Assembly (NCBI GenBank): GCA_973895155.1
Contig: OZ316893.1
Coordinates: 23,064,001 to 23,128,000, forward strand
Origin: Marsupella aquatica
Taxonomy: Eukaryota > Marchantiophyta
Reading direction: 5' to 3'
Length of the DNA stretch: 64,000 nt
The translations under genes were made by a program, and so were the position numbers. Positions 11,401 through 23,700 of this stretch are shown piece after piece. The notes beneath the pieces were generated by a model. It worked only from the letters and a program-made list of their open reading frames with translations, was not told the origin of the DNA and did not search any database. Position 1 is the first letter of the stretch, and every line of letters begins with the position of its first letter.

Positions 11401-12715
11401 CTTTTCACCAGTGGCTAAGTATTCCACAATTCAGATCTTGTGTCAGCTTGTTGTGTTTTTTGGTCTGGTAATGGATCAGATGGATGTTGTTACTGCTTTT
11501 CTCTATGGCAACTTGGAAGAGATGATCTTCATGAGACAGCCAGTAGGCTTTATGAAGAAGGGCCAAGAGAGCTTAGTTTGCAGATTGCTCAAGTCCTTGT
11601 ATGGATTGAAGCAGTCTCCCAGACAGTGGAACAAGCGGTTTGATGATTTCATGCTTGCTCAAGGTTTTACAAGGATGGTGTATGATCCTTGTGTATATAC
11701 GAAATCAGTCAAGAATGATGTATTTGGTTTCATCATTCTGGTGATCTATGTGGATGACATGCTGATTGTGGCTAAAGATCAATCTGAGGTTGACAGTCTC
11801 AAGGCGAAACTGAGTGCTGAATTCAGGATGAAGGATCTTGGTAAGGCCAAGAGGATCTTAGGGATGGAGATTTTTAGGAACTCTGATACTGGACAGTTGT
11901 GCTTGAGTCAAGGCCAGTATGCGAGGAAAGTACTTGCACGATTCAACATGGAAAATTGTAAGCCAGTGAGTATTCCTTTAGCTTCACATTTCAAGTTATC
12001 ATCGGCTTTCTCTCCTACGGATGCTGTGGAGAAAGGTTTGATGGCTAAGATTCCTTATGAGAAGGCAGTAGGCAGTCTGATGTATTTGATGACTTGTACT
12101 AGGCCTGACTTAGCCCTAGCGATGGGCAAGGTTAGCAGATTCATGTCAAATCCAGGGAAGGTACATTGGGAAGCTGTGAAATGGATTCTCAGGTATGTGA
12201 AGGGAACACAGGACTATGGATTACTATTTGATAACAGATCAACTAGAACGTTAGTTGGCTATGTAGATTCTGACTATGGAGGCTGTCTGGATACAAGGAG
12301 ATCTACAACTGGGTTTGTATACACTCTTGGAGGAGGATGTATCAGTTGGAAATCTACCTTGCAAAAGTGCATATCTCAATCTACTACAGAAGCAGAGTAT
12401 GTTGCAGCAGCAGAAGCTACAAAGGAAGCAATTTGGTTGGATAAGTTGATCGCGGAGATGGGTTTAGAGCATGGAAAAATGACTCTAAACTGTGATAATC
12501 AGAGTGCTCTTCACTTGGCTGCTAACCAGGTGATGGATAGCAGGGTGAAGCACATTGATATCAGGTACCATTTTATCAGGCAAGCAGTGTCTGATAAAAC
12601 TTTTGAGCTAGCCAAGATTGATGGAAAGCTCAATCCCGCTGATGCCTTTACCAAAGTGATTCCTTTGGAGAGTTTCTCAAGACACCGTGCTACTTTGCAG
12701 GTTTTGCAGTTGTAG
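8459..12715 (+). pseudogene. copia gag-pol polyprotein with four in-frame stops
   Basis: One reading frame runs from the ATG at 8459 to the TAG ending at 12715, 1,418 codons. It is interrupted by TGA at 8780, TGA at 9512, TAG at 10424 and TAA at 10838. Domains in order: gag, ending in the zinc knuckle CWNCGKPGHMKRDC (about 9390-9431); protease with LDSACTFHI (about 9570); integrase with the HHCC zinc site (HLGH-type histidines to CEHC, about 9960-10070) and D-D-E motifs in SDVWG, LRSDNGGEY and NGVSERLNRT; reverse transcriptase with YVDDM (about 11748); RNase H with DSDYGG, TEAEY and CDNQSA. The 10424 stop replaces the conserved Gln before NGVSE. The 9512 stop lies between gag and protease, where some elements use a regulated stop, so it alone might be functional. 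The four stops could each arise by one C-to-T or G-to-A change. Confidence 0.95.
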
Positions 12716-12910
12716 TGCAAGTAGAGTTATTTAGCAATGTGTGACTATTTGTATATGGATTACTCATTCCTGTTAGGCTACGGCTTAGTTCTAGTTAACC
12801 CTTAGTTAACCCTTGTGGTTTTTAGGGGGAGACCTGGTTTGGTGATTGTCTAGAACTTCCCGCTGAGGATTCCATATGGTAGCATTTAGTCCAGTCCCCA
12901 AGACAAGAGT

Positions 12911-12922
12911 CAAGGGGGAGTT
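12911..12922 (+). other. Polypurine tract
   Basis: caagggggagtt abuts the 3' LTR and would prime plus-strand DNA synthesis. The boundaries are approximate. Confidence 0.8.
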
Positions 12923-13266
12923 TGTTAGATATTGCTCTAGTCTTGTGACTCTTGTGCTAACCACAGTTAGGCTAACTCGGGTTAGGACCTAGCTAAGGTT
13001 AGCGGTAGTGCTGTTGTGCATATAGCCAGGGCTGATGCCAGACCCTAGTGGAACTTAGGCTCATTGTTACGGAGCTAGTTGAGAGATAGGGAGAGCTTGT
13101 GCTGTGGATGCTTGGTATGGCCGGTCGGCCTAGAGTGCAGTAAAGCTCTTGTGTGTTCCCGTGGACGTAGCCTCATGTGGAGGTGAACCACGTATCTCTC
13201 TGTGTCGACTCTTGTGCGTTGGATGGTTCATGGGCTTGCCGTTGCGAATGTCGTCTATGCTCAACA
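12923..13266 (+). repeat. 3' LTR of copia element
   Basis: 344 bp, same termini as the 5' LTR. It differs at three positions: A/G in the ctaacc segment, G/A after gaccct, and A/G near the 3' end (tgtcgtctatgc versus tgtcatctatgc). Confidence 0.97.
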
Positions 13267-13271
13267 CTCCC
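13267..13271 (+). repeat. Target-site duplication, right copy (CTCCC)
   Basis: Matches 6406-6410 exactly. Confidence 0.93.
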
Positions 13272-14384
13272 CCCTCCCCACGCTCTGTTGCAAGGCGAAA
13301 AAACTTCAAAAACTATTGTTTTCCTGAGAAAAATAGATTTTGGCTGCACTAGTTGTCCTAGAACTTTTGGCCGGCAACATGGGGAAGGTGGGGATCAACA
13401 GCGGGTTAAGCCCCACAGCCAATGGTGCCTCACCACGTGGTAGCTGGAAGCCGTACACCAGTAAGTACAAAGGTTGAGTTACATCTACCAAGGCAATACT
13501 AACCCATTTACATTGTAATTTGGTGTAATAGTTGATAATTCTTTGTTCTAATAAAGTGGAGGGTTCAGCTCCAGCCAATTTGTTCATAAATGAATGGAAA
13601 CATCGACTAATCCATATTTCCGCAATTTGAACCTTGAGAGGGGTCAGGTTAGTAAATAATTTTGTTTGGGGGACACCTTAGTAAAATCCTTTAGTTTGGG
13701 GGACAGATTAGTAAAAAAGCTGTTAATGGAGAAAAGGCAAAGTCAAGATTTGGATCAGTGACTAAGAAAATTCTACTCTAATTGTACTCTTATTAATGCC
13801 CATTGCAATTTTGCCCTTTGTAATTATCAGGGCATTAATGGAGAAAAGGCAGAGTCAAGATTTGCATCAATCAGCTCATTATGAAAATTATACTATAATC
13901 TTACTGAGCTTACTGAAAAAAATGTTTCTTAGGGCTTAATGTGCATTAAGGTCATATTACCAGAGCATTACGGACAATAATTGCTCCTCAAAATTCAAGC
14001 CCAAGGTCTCATTTTGGGGCATTATGGACCACAAAGTTATGCAACTCAGGAGATTAATATGTATTTATCAAATAATAACCGTCCTGATCCTTGTCACTGT
14101 TAGTAGGGTCTTGAAGTCGGGGGACGTTTCAATTCATCCAACTCTTGCCCATGTCACCTTTTTTTTGCTTCTCCTTGTGCACAGACCAATGGACATATGG
14201 CACTACATAATAAATTGGCTATTTTGTATCAAGTGCAGCACAGCATTGAGGAACTAGGAGAACATTTTCTTAACTACTAGCAAAAGGTCAAAGGCGTCAA
14301 AAAGATGCAAGAGCCCAAAAATGAGAAAAGCCCAACAGGGGAAAAACCTGTAAGTTGTAAGCTATTACCTACTATGGTCCTAAG

Positions 14385-14729
14385 TGTTGGCAAAACCGTC
14401 ACAAAACAACCATGAGCACAACCAGCAAGCATGCACATAACCTACACCAAGATACATGATTCCCCTTTGTCAAGGCTACATCCACGGGAACACACAAGAG
14501 TTTTACTAAGCTTTGGTCACACAAAGCCTCCTTGAACAAGCTCTCCTCCTACCACCTAGCTAGCTCACTCAACAATGAGCATGAGTCTCCAAGAAGACCC
14601 GCAAGAAGAGCTCTCCCTGGCCCCTCTATATGCTACATGCAAGAGTCACGGCTAATCACCATTGACACCCTCATGGCAGTTTAGCCTAAATAACAAGATG
14701 TTAACCCAAGATTAGAGTTAACCCTAACA
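14385..14729 (-). mobile_element. Solo LTR of a related copia family
   Basis: Read on the minus strand, this 345-bp segment begins TGTTAGGGTTAACTC and ends TTTTGCCAACA, with TG...CA termini. It shares blocks in the same order with the 344-bp LTR of the element at 6411, notably ctcttgtgtgttcccgtgga followed by gtagcc. It is flanked by CTAAG (14380-14384) and CTGAG (14730-14734), a 5-bp duplication with one mismatch. No internal sequence accompanies it, so it is the product of LTR-LTR recombination in an older, diverged relative. Confidence 0.85.
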
Positions 14730-16108
14730 CTGAGGGCCATTAGAGAGCCATCAAACCTAGTAGGCTGAAGCTACAATTTCTGGTAGGGACCAAAGTAAGT
14801 AATACTCTCTAATATGTCAGGAGATGTCCAAAGTGAAAGCCCTAGCCTGGACAGGCAGCCCTCGGGGCTTTAGCATAAATCCCTTTCAAGAAAAGCATAA
14901 TGTGTACTTTCCCTTTGTAGGATTGTGTGTTGTGTATTATTTTCCATCATCTTGTATGTAGTACTCTATGTAGCATTGTCATCCCATGAGTGAGTCTTGG
15001 CAATTTATAACCCCTGATTGAGAATGGCTAGCGTTTCCTGCTTTTATCTCTTGCAAACCATCACCCTATTGTTCAAGCTTAATAAAGCAATGTCACTTGT
15101 GCCTATCCAGGATATAAAGCCTGTGGATACTAATTCCCGTTCAACCATACCATGTTTCCAATTTTGTACTTTGCAAAAGTTCACCTTTTGCTTCAAGATT
15201 ATTCCACTGCCGCTCCTGCTTTCTTGGGATAGAAACACCCCTGGGGAGAAGAGAATTTGAGGCATGTAGCTTGACCCTAGATAGACCCACCCCTCCTTGC
15301 CGTCACTCCCCTCTAAGTTGTCCTTGCTTTAACTCTCACCCACCCTACCCTTATTGTCAACCACTCTGCCTCCCTCACCCTATGTGAACTGTCAACGCTT
15401 TGCGGGGTTGCACCTCAACCATTATCATGCCTTCTCCCTTCCATCCACTCAACCCGCCCACCCAAACTTTTTTTGTTTTGTGCCTGAATGTGGTTCCTAC
15501 CTTGCCATACTCTTGCCTTCTTTTACCAATTGCCCAACTATTGCCTTTTCTTTCTGTCTAGTTTGTCCGTTTCTTCCATCTTCATTGTCGTCCTCATCTT
15601 TAATTGTCTTTATCCTCTTATTCTTTGTCCTTATTCTGTCCTTCTTTATCATCTTCTTCTGGTATGTTATGAGTTTCTTCCATATCCTTCTACCCTCAAG
15701 TTGCCACATCCTTCTACCTTCAAGCCGCCCCTCTCGCCATATCCTTCAAGCCTTGACTGCCATATTCTTCAAGCTTCAATCAGACATTTAGTTTGGGCCT
15801 CGAGTGGCCTCTGAGCAGCCTATACCAATGCGTTTCCTCTTCCCACCATACATGTTATCAATTTCAGCTCATGTACCATGTGTGTTTCCATGTCTTGTGC
15901 ACTATTCTGCCTGGCGGCCTAGTCTCAACCACTAAACTTGAAACTGCTATTAAATCTTGATGAGAAGCAGCACAACTCTATTCTATCTGCCATCTATTGG
16001 CTCATGTTTCCATGTCATTGAGCTCACTTCATAGCCCAGAAGCTCTACCAGTCTCTCCATCTCTCGATAACGATCCGACAAAAAACCACCAGTCTACTTC
16101 ATCTCAAA

Positions 16109-16238
16109 GGATATGGCTGCTTGAGGCGTAAGGTGGCTCAAACCACAAAGGTGATGACAGCACCCGGCTCATAGGATATGGCCGCTTGAGGCGTAAGGTG
16201 GCTCAAAGCACAAAGGTGATGACAGCACTCGGCTCAAC
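16109..16238. repeat. 65-bp tandem duplication
   Basis: Two near-identical copies of a unit beginning ggatatggctgcttgaggcg start at 16109 and 16174. A third, decayed start (ggatatggcagctcc) is near 16248. Confidence 0.88.
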
Positions 16239-17874
16239 AATGGCCGGGGATATGGCAGCTCCAAACTTGAAGGATATAGGTGTTCAAAAGCTTGAAGAAT
16301 GTGGCCACTCCGGCGTTAAGAAACTCTTGAGACACAGAAGATAACGCAGAAGAAAGGGATGAAGTTTAAGAAGAAGATGAACACAAGAGAAAGATAAGGA
16401 TGAAACACAGAAAAAGGTGATAGGGACTAACTAAAACGCAAGTTTAACAATTTTTTATATATTCCACATAGACTCTCTGTGTACTTCAAAATTTCCATTT
16501 ATAATCTTCTAAGACCTGTATAATGTCATCAATTTGTTTTGCAATTGTATGATGTATCCTATTGGCTTTTACATGACATGCTTCTTTAAACTTTAGTGGT
16601 ATCATCTTCATCATCTTATTTGGATAGTAGTTGAAACTAAAATTAGTGAGGAGACTTTCGTTATGTCAAGTCCTATTGGTCAAAACGTTCTTTTTGCCAT
16701 CTTGGTTGTTTAGATTACATGATTTTTGGAATTTCAATGTAGCCAAGTATGGTGATGTCACTTTATCATCAGCAGTACCATAAAACTAATCTGACATCCA
16801 CATTTCACGCTAATTTGCTAATTTTAAGCTGCTTATCAATTCGAACAACCTTCTGTCTTCGGTAGACTTTTCAGGATCTCAACTATACCCCTAACCTGAC
16901 ACAACAAGTGTGGATAGCATAGGGAGTGCCTTTTCGAATGTAGCATCTACTTGTTGCATATATATGTGGGTGATGCCATTTTGAAGATCGCATTTACTCA
17001 TGAGAAGTTTATGCATTAGACATGTAGAGTTTTGAGCTGTGCTGGAGACCCTGGACCATTTGCTGTTGGCCCAGTCCAGACACATTCTAAGCCGGCAGTA
17101 AGCTCTCTACTCCAAAGATTTAAATGACACATAAATCCCCCAGTTCAACATGGGGCACCCACCCACATTTTTCAGATGACTCCTTGCTGAAATTCAATAC
17201 TTAACTTCCAAGAATAAATTACAGCTATGGGATAAAGTTTTCGGTCAGATCATGTCCCCTGCTGAATTCCAGGAGGGGCGAAGAGAAATGAGTAGGGAGG
17301 TGCCACCGAACAGATCCAGCGAGAAAACGAAGTTAATTGGCTCTCATCACGGACGTTTGGACCGAACTCTTGAGAATATGTTGTGTCTTGTGTGTTCCAA
17401 TTCTGTGCTGGATAGAAACCATGATTGGCCTTGTATTGATACTGCTGCAAGCTCAGCTTTTGCAGTTAGAGCGTGTTGTGTGCACTTCGGGTCTCATTGT
17501 CATAAACTTCAATTACAGTCACCCAATTTTCGTCACCTGTTCGTGGAAGAAGGTGAGCTTATTGAAGATGGATCCTGATTTTTCTCTAGTACACTTGTAA
17601 ATATTCTCTAATGATGCATTACAGACAATTCGTATTGAGAGTGACGAGTCAAAAAATTCAGTCAGTAGAATAAAATCGATCAGGACGTTCATGAACCAGT
17701 CAAGTATCAACAACCAGGCCCTTGACTCCAACAGAAACTTCTGATGAAAGCATACATCCAACAAACCAATAACAGCAATGAAGAGCACAAACGAGATTCA
17801 AACATTACAGACCCAACAACATTGTGGTATAGCCTACGATTGATTGGTTATAAAACACTTTTCAACTGAGCAAA

Positions 17875-20705
17875 TCACTTTGTTGTGATACCTGATGCAG
17901 AAACGACCACTGGTGCCTGGCCCTGCTTCAGCTTCGAAGCGGCTTTGAGGCGCTTTTTCTTTTTACCAAAATCGACCATTTCTTCATTACCCACGTAATC
18001 TTCGTCTCCATCAACCTGAGGGCTCATCCTTGCCCCAACATCTACAGCTAAGCCTAACCGTGCATGACTCTTTCCTTTACTGTTGTTTCCAACTCTGCCA
18101 GTCACTGTCATGACAGGTCTCTTACCACTGTTGCCCACAGAACCAGCAGCGCTGCTGGGCTCTGCACTCAAATTTCTAAGGTGTGATCGATCACCATTGC
18201 TGTACAGATCACTACTTGAATCAGATGTTACCTTTCCCGATGAGCTATTCTGTAAATTCATTTCTTGCTCAGCTCCATTACCCCCAATCGCACTATAATT
18301 CTCTTTGCTTAAATCCCTTTCTTCATTTTTTTCGGGTTCACTGAAATTCATAACGGGGGGGCTACCAGCGAGAACTTGCCCCAAGTTCTTCTGCCTCTTC
18401 TTTTCTCCTCCTCTTCGAATTGTAACGTGACCTTGACAAACAACCTGCTTAGTTCCCTTTTTGGAGGCCATGTCACAAGAAGTTGGGACCCTGCCACTCA
18501 CAAAAGAATTGAACTGCGCTACCGCAACCTCCACCGTCATTCCTGAAGCAACGCCACCAGGAGCGGCTTCTGCCAGACTAGCAACGGATGCTGCGCATGA
18601 AGCTCGAACGGGGGATACTTGCAGCGGAACAGGAACCAGCCCAGAGGAAGCACTCGTCTGTATTATATTCAGTTTGCTTTTCCAAACTCCAGAACTCTTC
18701 TTGGATCGTGCCTTCCCAGGTCGAGGAACCCCATAAGACAAATCCTGCAATGAAATGTGGCATCTACATCAGTAAAGAAATCCTCCGCCTCAGAAGTCTT
18801 GGACGCCCATTCAGATGGAGGATGAGGTTTTGCCACACAGAAAGTGCCGTGAACCAAACCAACTGACCTCTTTCCAGTTACTTAGTGATATGCAGAGACT
18901 TGGAAATGCCCAGCTTGAACTCTAGCACGATGGACCTGAAAGCAAGTAGAAAAAACGCATGTCATCATGACTTTCACAGGCAAATCCCAGAAACATGTCT
19001 TCCACTGGACTCCTCACCCTCAAAATGGCCCACACAACTACCTTGAGGAAGAAACAGAACTGTGAACGGACCCCAATAAAAAAACGGTTGAAAGTGGTGA
19101 GCTCAAAATAACAAAAATTAACTATAAGGCCATCTGGACAGTTCTTACGTCTTACGAGCAATGACGGTCCACAAGACTTCACCTTTTCATCATCGTCGTG
19201 ACTTTCTTCAGATTCACCATCATTTGCATCTGCAGGCTCCCTTTGCCTGTCCCTTTGAATGTCCTCCAGGGTTCTATTTGGTGTTCGACTAGGAGTTCGA
19301 CCGGCAGTAGGTGTTCCAGACCCCGTCGCGGCATAAGATGGGATAGGACTGCTTCGAGCACGACGCTGTTGACTCGTACTCATGTTCCTACTAGCTTTGA
19401 TGCGAGCCTTCCTTCCCTGAGTTTGTCGACAGAGAAATGGTTTGCAAAACCATCATGTTATCAGTACTATACGTCTGAGCAATTTCAAAATGCAAGGACC
19501 AAATCATCCTGACGAATGAAAAGGTACGAAGTGAGCAAAGCCTCCCAAAACGAGGGGTGAGTATATCACAACAGTTGATGACAAACGAAATTCATCCACT
19601 GTCGATCACAGAATGCTTCTCAAGAGGTCAGTAAACTCAGCGGACTAACTGACGATTGGTTAAAGAAAATTGTGTTTTGACTACGAGGGATGACTGAAAG
19701 ATCAGAAGTTGTAAGTGAGAAGGCTGCTGAATCTCTCCAAGTACGACACCAACCGTACAGAATCAGTCCCAGGGGTTGACAAAGTCAAACACGAAGAATT
19801 CCTCAAATAGCCACTCGGACACCATTCCATGGGCCAAGCGCGACAATCGCCTAACTCATGAGCATGATTGATTCCGCTCGACAATTCACACATGCACCAG
19901 CCAAAGGATGTGAAAGAATTAATGAGGAACGGAATGTAATGTTCAATAGGACACGGCAAGGCCACAGGACCAACCAATGCAGAGTCCGAGAAGAGTAAGT
20001 GCAAGGAGCGAAGTGAATACCTTTCCCATGCACTTTTCCAGGTGAGGTGCAAAACGGCCAGCGACGATTGGACGGCCACAATTCATACACTCGAACATCT
20101 CATTGGCAATGGTGGGATGAGTTTGCCCAAACACATCAATGGTGTGCTTATTTCCAATCTCCGTTCCGGTGGCACCGGAATCTCCCACGACCGCCCTGGC
20201 ATGGGCAGCCAGGCGCACTTCCTCCTCTTCCTCGACATTGAGCTTGTAGTCAAAGCCCAGGCGAGCAGCTCTGTGCGCCTCTGTTGCTATATCTACGATC
20301 AAGGACTCGATGAGGTCTGTAAAGACCAATGACGCTTGCTACAACACAACAACAAGAATTGAATGAGACTTACAAACAGAACGATGCCCGCAAATTTCAT
20401 CAGATTCATGAATGGCACATTACTGAATGGCACATTAATGCATGCAAAACTGATGAAAAGCATAAGCAAAGTAAGGCCTGTCGTTTATCAGATTGTCGTT
20501 TATCAGATTCATATACAAAGGAAGGCTTCCACGCTCTCAAAAACGCATCACCAGATTCACAAGCAAAGGAATGGCTGCAAAATCCATTAAGAAGACTTTG
20601 TTCTGAGAGACCCATAAGCAGTTTCGCCTAAAAAAGGCACTACATTTCCCCGGGATCAATTCATTTATTTACCTGTTGTGAAACCTTCATACGGTCATCG
20701 GCCAT
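17875..20705 (-). CDS. SGF11: SGF11, SAGA deubiquitinase-module adaptor
   Basis: Four coding exons: 20705-20673, 20338-20021, 19416-19183 and 18744-17875, all GT/AG and phase 0, 484 codons. The 33-nt first exon (MADDRMKVSQQ) joins a conserved helical segment (FTDLIESLIVDIATEAHR) and the SGF11 zinc finger FECMNCGRPIVAGRFAPHLE, with Cys95, Cys98, His110 and Cys114 as ligands, then GRKARIK. SGF11 anchors the ubiquitin protease that removes ubiquitin from histone H2B. The exon-4-encoded tail of about 290 residues is Ser/Gly-rich with basic patches and no domain I recognise, and is long for this family. An extra small exon between 18760 and 18920 cannot be excluded. The 5' and zinc-finger parts are secure; the exon 3-4 junction is less so. 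Confidence 0.9.
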
Positions 20706-23700
20706 AACTCCACAGGAAAAGCTCGTTTAATCCTTCGATCTTCATTCACGACAGAGCAACGAAAAGCGAGTTTCGAATCAAACATGGGTGCCCTTGTCAT
20801 GCATGAGGAAGGTGGTGGTGGCGGTAGACACAGAAACACTCCAGTAGTGGCGGCAAGGCACTCGCCAGGACTCGTAGCCACGGATGATAAAACCCTCCGC
20901 AGACGAAGATTCGAAAGTCCTCCAGGTGACATGAAAGTTGGCTGGCTGCACTGGTTGTCTTGTAACGATGCTCTAGACCAGAATCTGAGGTGAAACAGCA
21001 GTAGCAGCAATAGCTTCACTAGGACTGTTGAACAGCAGGCTACCAATTCTCACGGCTCCGTCACAAAGTCCTCACGGAAGGAACGACATTTGCGAAGCCT
21101 TCCAATTGGAAATCCACGACGAGAGCGGCAGGGCTGAGCTAACCAGGGAGGAATCTGAATCTAGGAGATCAATCTCAATCTAAATGGCGGCTCGGTGTTC
21201 CTCTCCGGATCCACTTCCATGAGCGTGAAACCTCTAAGAATTGGGGGAAAAAAACCGCCATGTCCTGCCCGCTACGCTACAGTACAGCGCACAATAGTTA
21301 CGCCCGTTCAGTATTTTAGAGCAACCAACAATGTCAACTACAACACTCTTCCCCAACCATTAAAGTCCGAGAAAAGAGGAGCACGAAGAGCCATCGCTCA
21401 GACTTCCGACCGGTGACGTCGAGTCTACATTGGGAAACAAATAGAACTACTACGTCATAGCAGCAATAACCAACGAAGGCATCGCCGTAACACCGATGGA
21501 TGGGTCGGAATCTCAGCTTCTATACACACAGGCCTCCTCCACTCGAGTAGCAACAACAGAACACAAAAAGGATCAGCTCTCCGTGACCAAATTCTCAGCA
21601 GAAGGGGCAATACAAATCGCTAGAAATGGTTCAAATTTTAATCAGAACAACAACTCCCACGATTGCAAATTGCCCAAGCAGGCGCTGAGCCAGTGGGCAG
21701 ATCGTCTGTGCTGTTGGTAGAGGGAAGAACTAAGTAACTGACGATGGTGAGGATCGCAAAGGGAGGGAAAAATTAAAACCCTCTCCCGGACTTGAAACCC
21801 GGCGCCAGAGTCAATAAATATGTAACATCACAGATTCACAACCCCGAAAAAATCACCGGGGACTGGATCATGACTGGATCACTCTAAAATGAGCGGAATC
21901 GCTCCAAAAAGAGTTCTCCAATGTGATGCGCAAGGATTAGGTCATGACATAGAAAACTCCAGATTTCTAAAAGAACGAGAAGAGAGAGAGACAGAGAGAC
22001 GACGAGAAGCCATTCAAACGGTTTCCACGAAGACCCAGAACTCCACAAACACCATCTGAACGCATCAACGTGCCGAATGCGAGGATTGCGAGATAGCTCT
22101 AGAGCTGAAGCGGCAAATTGGAGCGATCGAGTCGATCCAACGGGAAGGAAAAGCTGATTAGGGTGCTGAACGGGGTCATCGAGAGGGTCGATCTCGGTCA
22201 CCACAGCACCGATTGCATCCAAAATTGGGATCAAAATGACCAGCGCAAGACGCCGATTCCGGATCCGCTCGAGAATTCCAACGAGAAAAACCGATTTTCA
22301 AGTGGGCGATCTCTAGAATGTGGTCCAGTGCGCTCTCGCGGAGCCAGAGCCATCATCCCCTCCGGCACCATCCCCCAAACCGGCCGGGCCAGAAACGCGC
22401 GGGGCTGCGGCTCACGCTCCCCGGCCGTCCGATCGCCCCCGGTTTCACACGTGTCAGACATCTAACCCTGCCGGCAACCCTCAAGGCGTTCTCGTTGCCA
22501 GCGGTGGGGTTCTATGGCTGGGGCCCTCCCGGTGATCTGTTTATTTATTTATTTGTTTGCTTTATTTATTTGTTTACTTATTTATTGATTTATTGTAGAT
22601 TGAAATAGCTTGAGTTTTGGGTCGTTTAATGTAAATAGAGGTGCGAACATTCAAGCCCACTAAGCCATTTTCAGAGACTCGCCCTGCCCCCAATCCTGGT
22701 TTTCCATTCTCGCCCCCATTGTAAATTATGCTCCTAGAGGCATGGTCTAGAGACTTCGCTCTAGGCCCTGAAAAGTAAAGTTTGGTTGTAGGAATTTAGT
22801 TAGATTGAATGATGGATTGGAAGAAAGAGTGAGCAGCTGGGATGGGATCTCAATCCAAACCTTTGAATTCAAATGGGATTGATCACAAAATGCTCTGGAT
22901 ATGAAACTGATGCAGTTTTTACTCTAAATCCACCATTCTAGTCAGAATAAATGTTTCCATAATCCTATTTTGAGCATTGAAATAGTAGTGAAGCATACAT
23001 TTGAATTGATGCCAACAAGGATTTTAACCAAAACCTAATATGATTGGCACACACATCACCACACACAACTGCGTGTTAAATCTAAGTCAAGTTAATACGA
23101 ATCTAAGTCAAGTTAATACACTATCTAAGTCAAGTTAATACACTCTATACACCAGAACATAATCCAATATACTATATTTATGATTTACAAATCAAGTGAT
23201 CAGAATGACATGTATCTTGGTTTATTTTCTGGTTGTATGGCTAATGTAGATCACTCATCCACAGCTGACGTTGCCGCATTCTGGAAGGGATCAACAGATG
23301 CCCTACAGTGTCATTTTCACCTCATTCAACATCAATGCTGCCTGTATTGTCAGTCAACCCGTGAATGTGGGATGGGTGGGGCTCCATACCGGGTATGAAC
23401 CCTGTATACATGTGAGTTCCCTAACTATTCCACAACCTAGGCCAGTACCGTGCTGGAAATGGCGTGATGGGTGGAGATGCTCTTAGTCACAATCAATGTT
23501 TATAGGATTCTAAAGCTTATGAACTGTTAGTCACATACTTTGACAAAGAGTTCATAAGCTTAAGAATCCTTTTGGAGCAAACAAGTTTAGATGGAAATCT
23601 GATCCAAGCTTATAGCTCTTGTATTGTATTTTGTATATTAAGTATTGGATGATTGAGGTGTAGGGCATACTTTAGCTTCTCGTGCATCAAGCAAAGGTTT

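Larger units (their letters stand above)
6411..13266 (+). mobile_element. Ty1/copia LTR retrotransposon, full length, coding-defective
   Basis: A complete element of 6,856 bp: 5' LTR, tRNA-iMet primer binding site, 1.7-kb leader, gag-protease-integrase-RT-RNase H in one frame, polypurine tract and 3' LTR, flanked by CTCCC. The order integrase before reverse transcriptase defines copia. I count three differences between the two 344-bp LTRs, all A/G transitions, so the insertion is recent on an evolutionary scale. The polyprotein frame has no visible frameshift but four stop codons, so this copy is probably not autonomous. No envelope-like frame follows RNase H. Confidence 0.97.
13272..17874. 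other. Intergenic, repeat-rich, no gene supported
   Basis: After the copia element come AT-rich DNA with a duplicated block (ttaatggagaaaaggca... at 13723 and 13834), a solo LTR at 14385-14729, pyrimidine-rich DNA at 15350-15780 that gives long but low-complexity open frames, and a tandem duplication at 16109. From 16440 to 17500 I see nothing recognisable. The stretch just before 17874 is probably SGF11 3' untranslated sequence. Confidence 0.5.

Noticed and set aside
15354-15814. Open frames of 145 and 108 codons on the plus strand
   Set aside because: They lie in pyrimidine-rich DNA and translate to low-complexity Leu/Phe/Ser/Pro; two frames are open at once, which points to composition.
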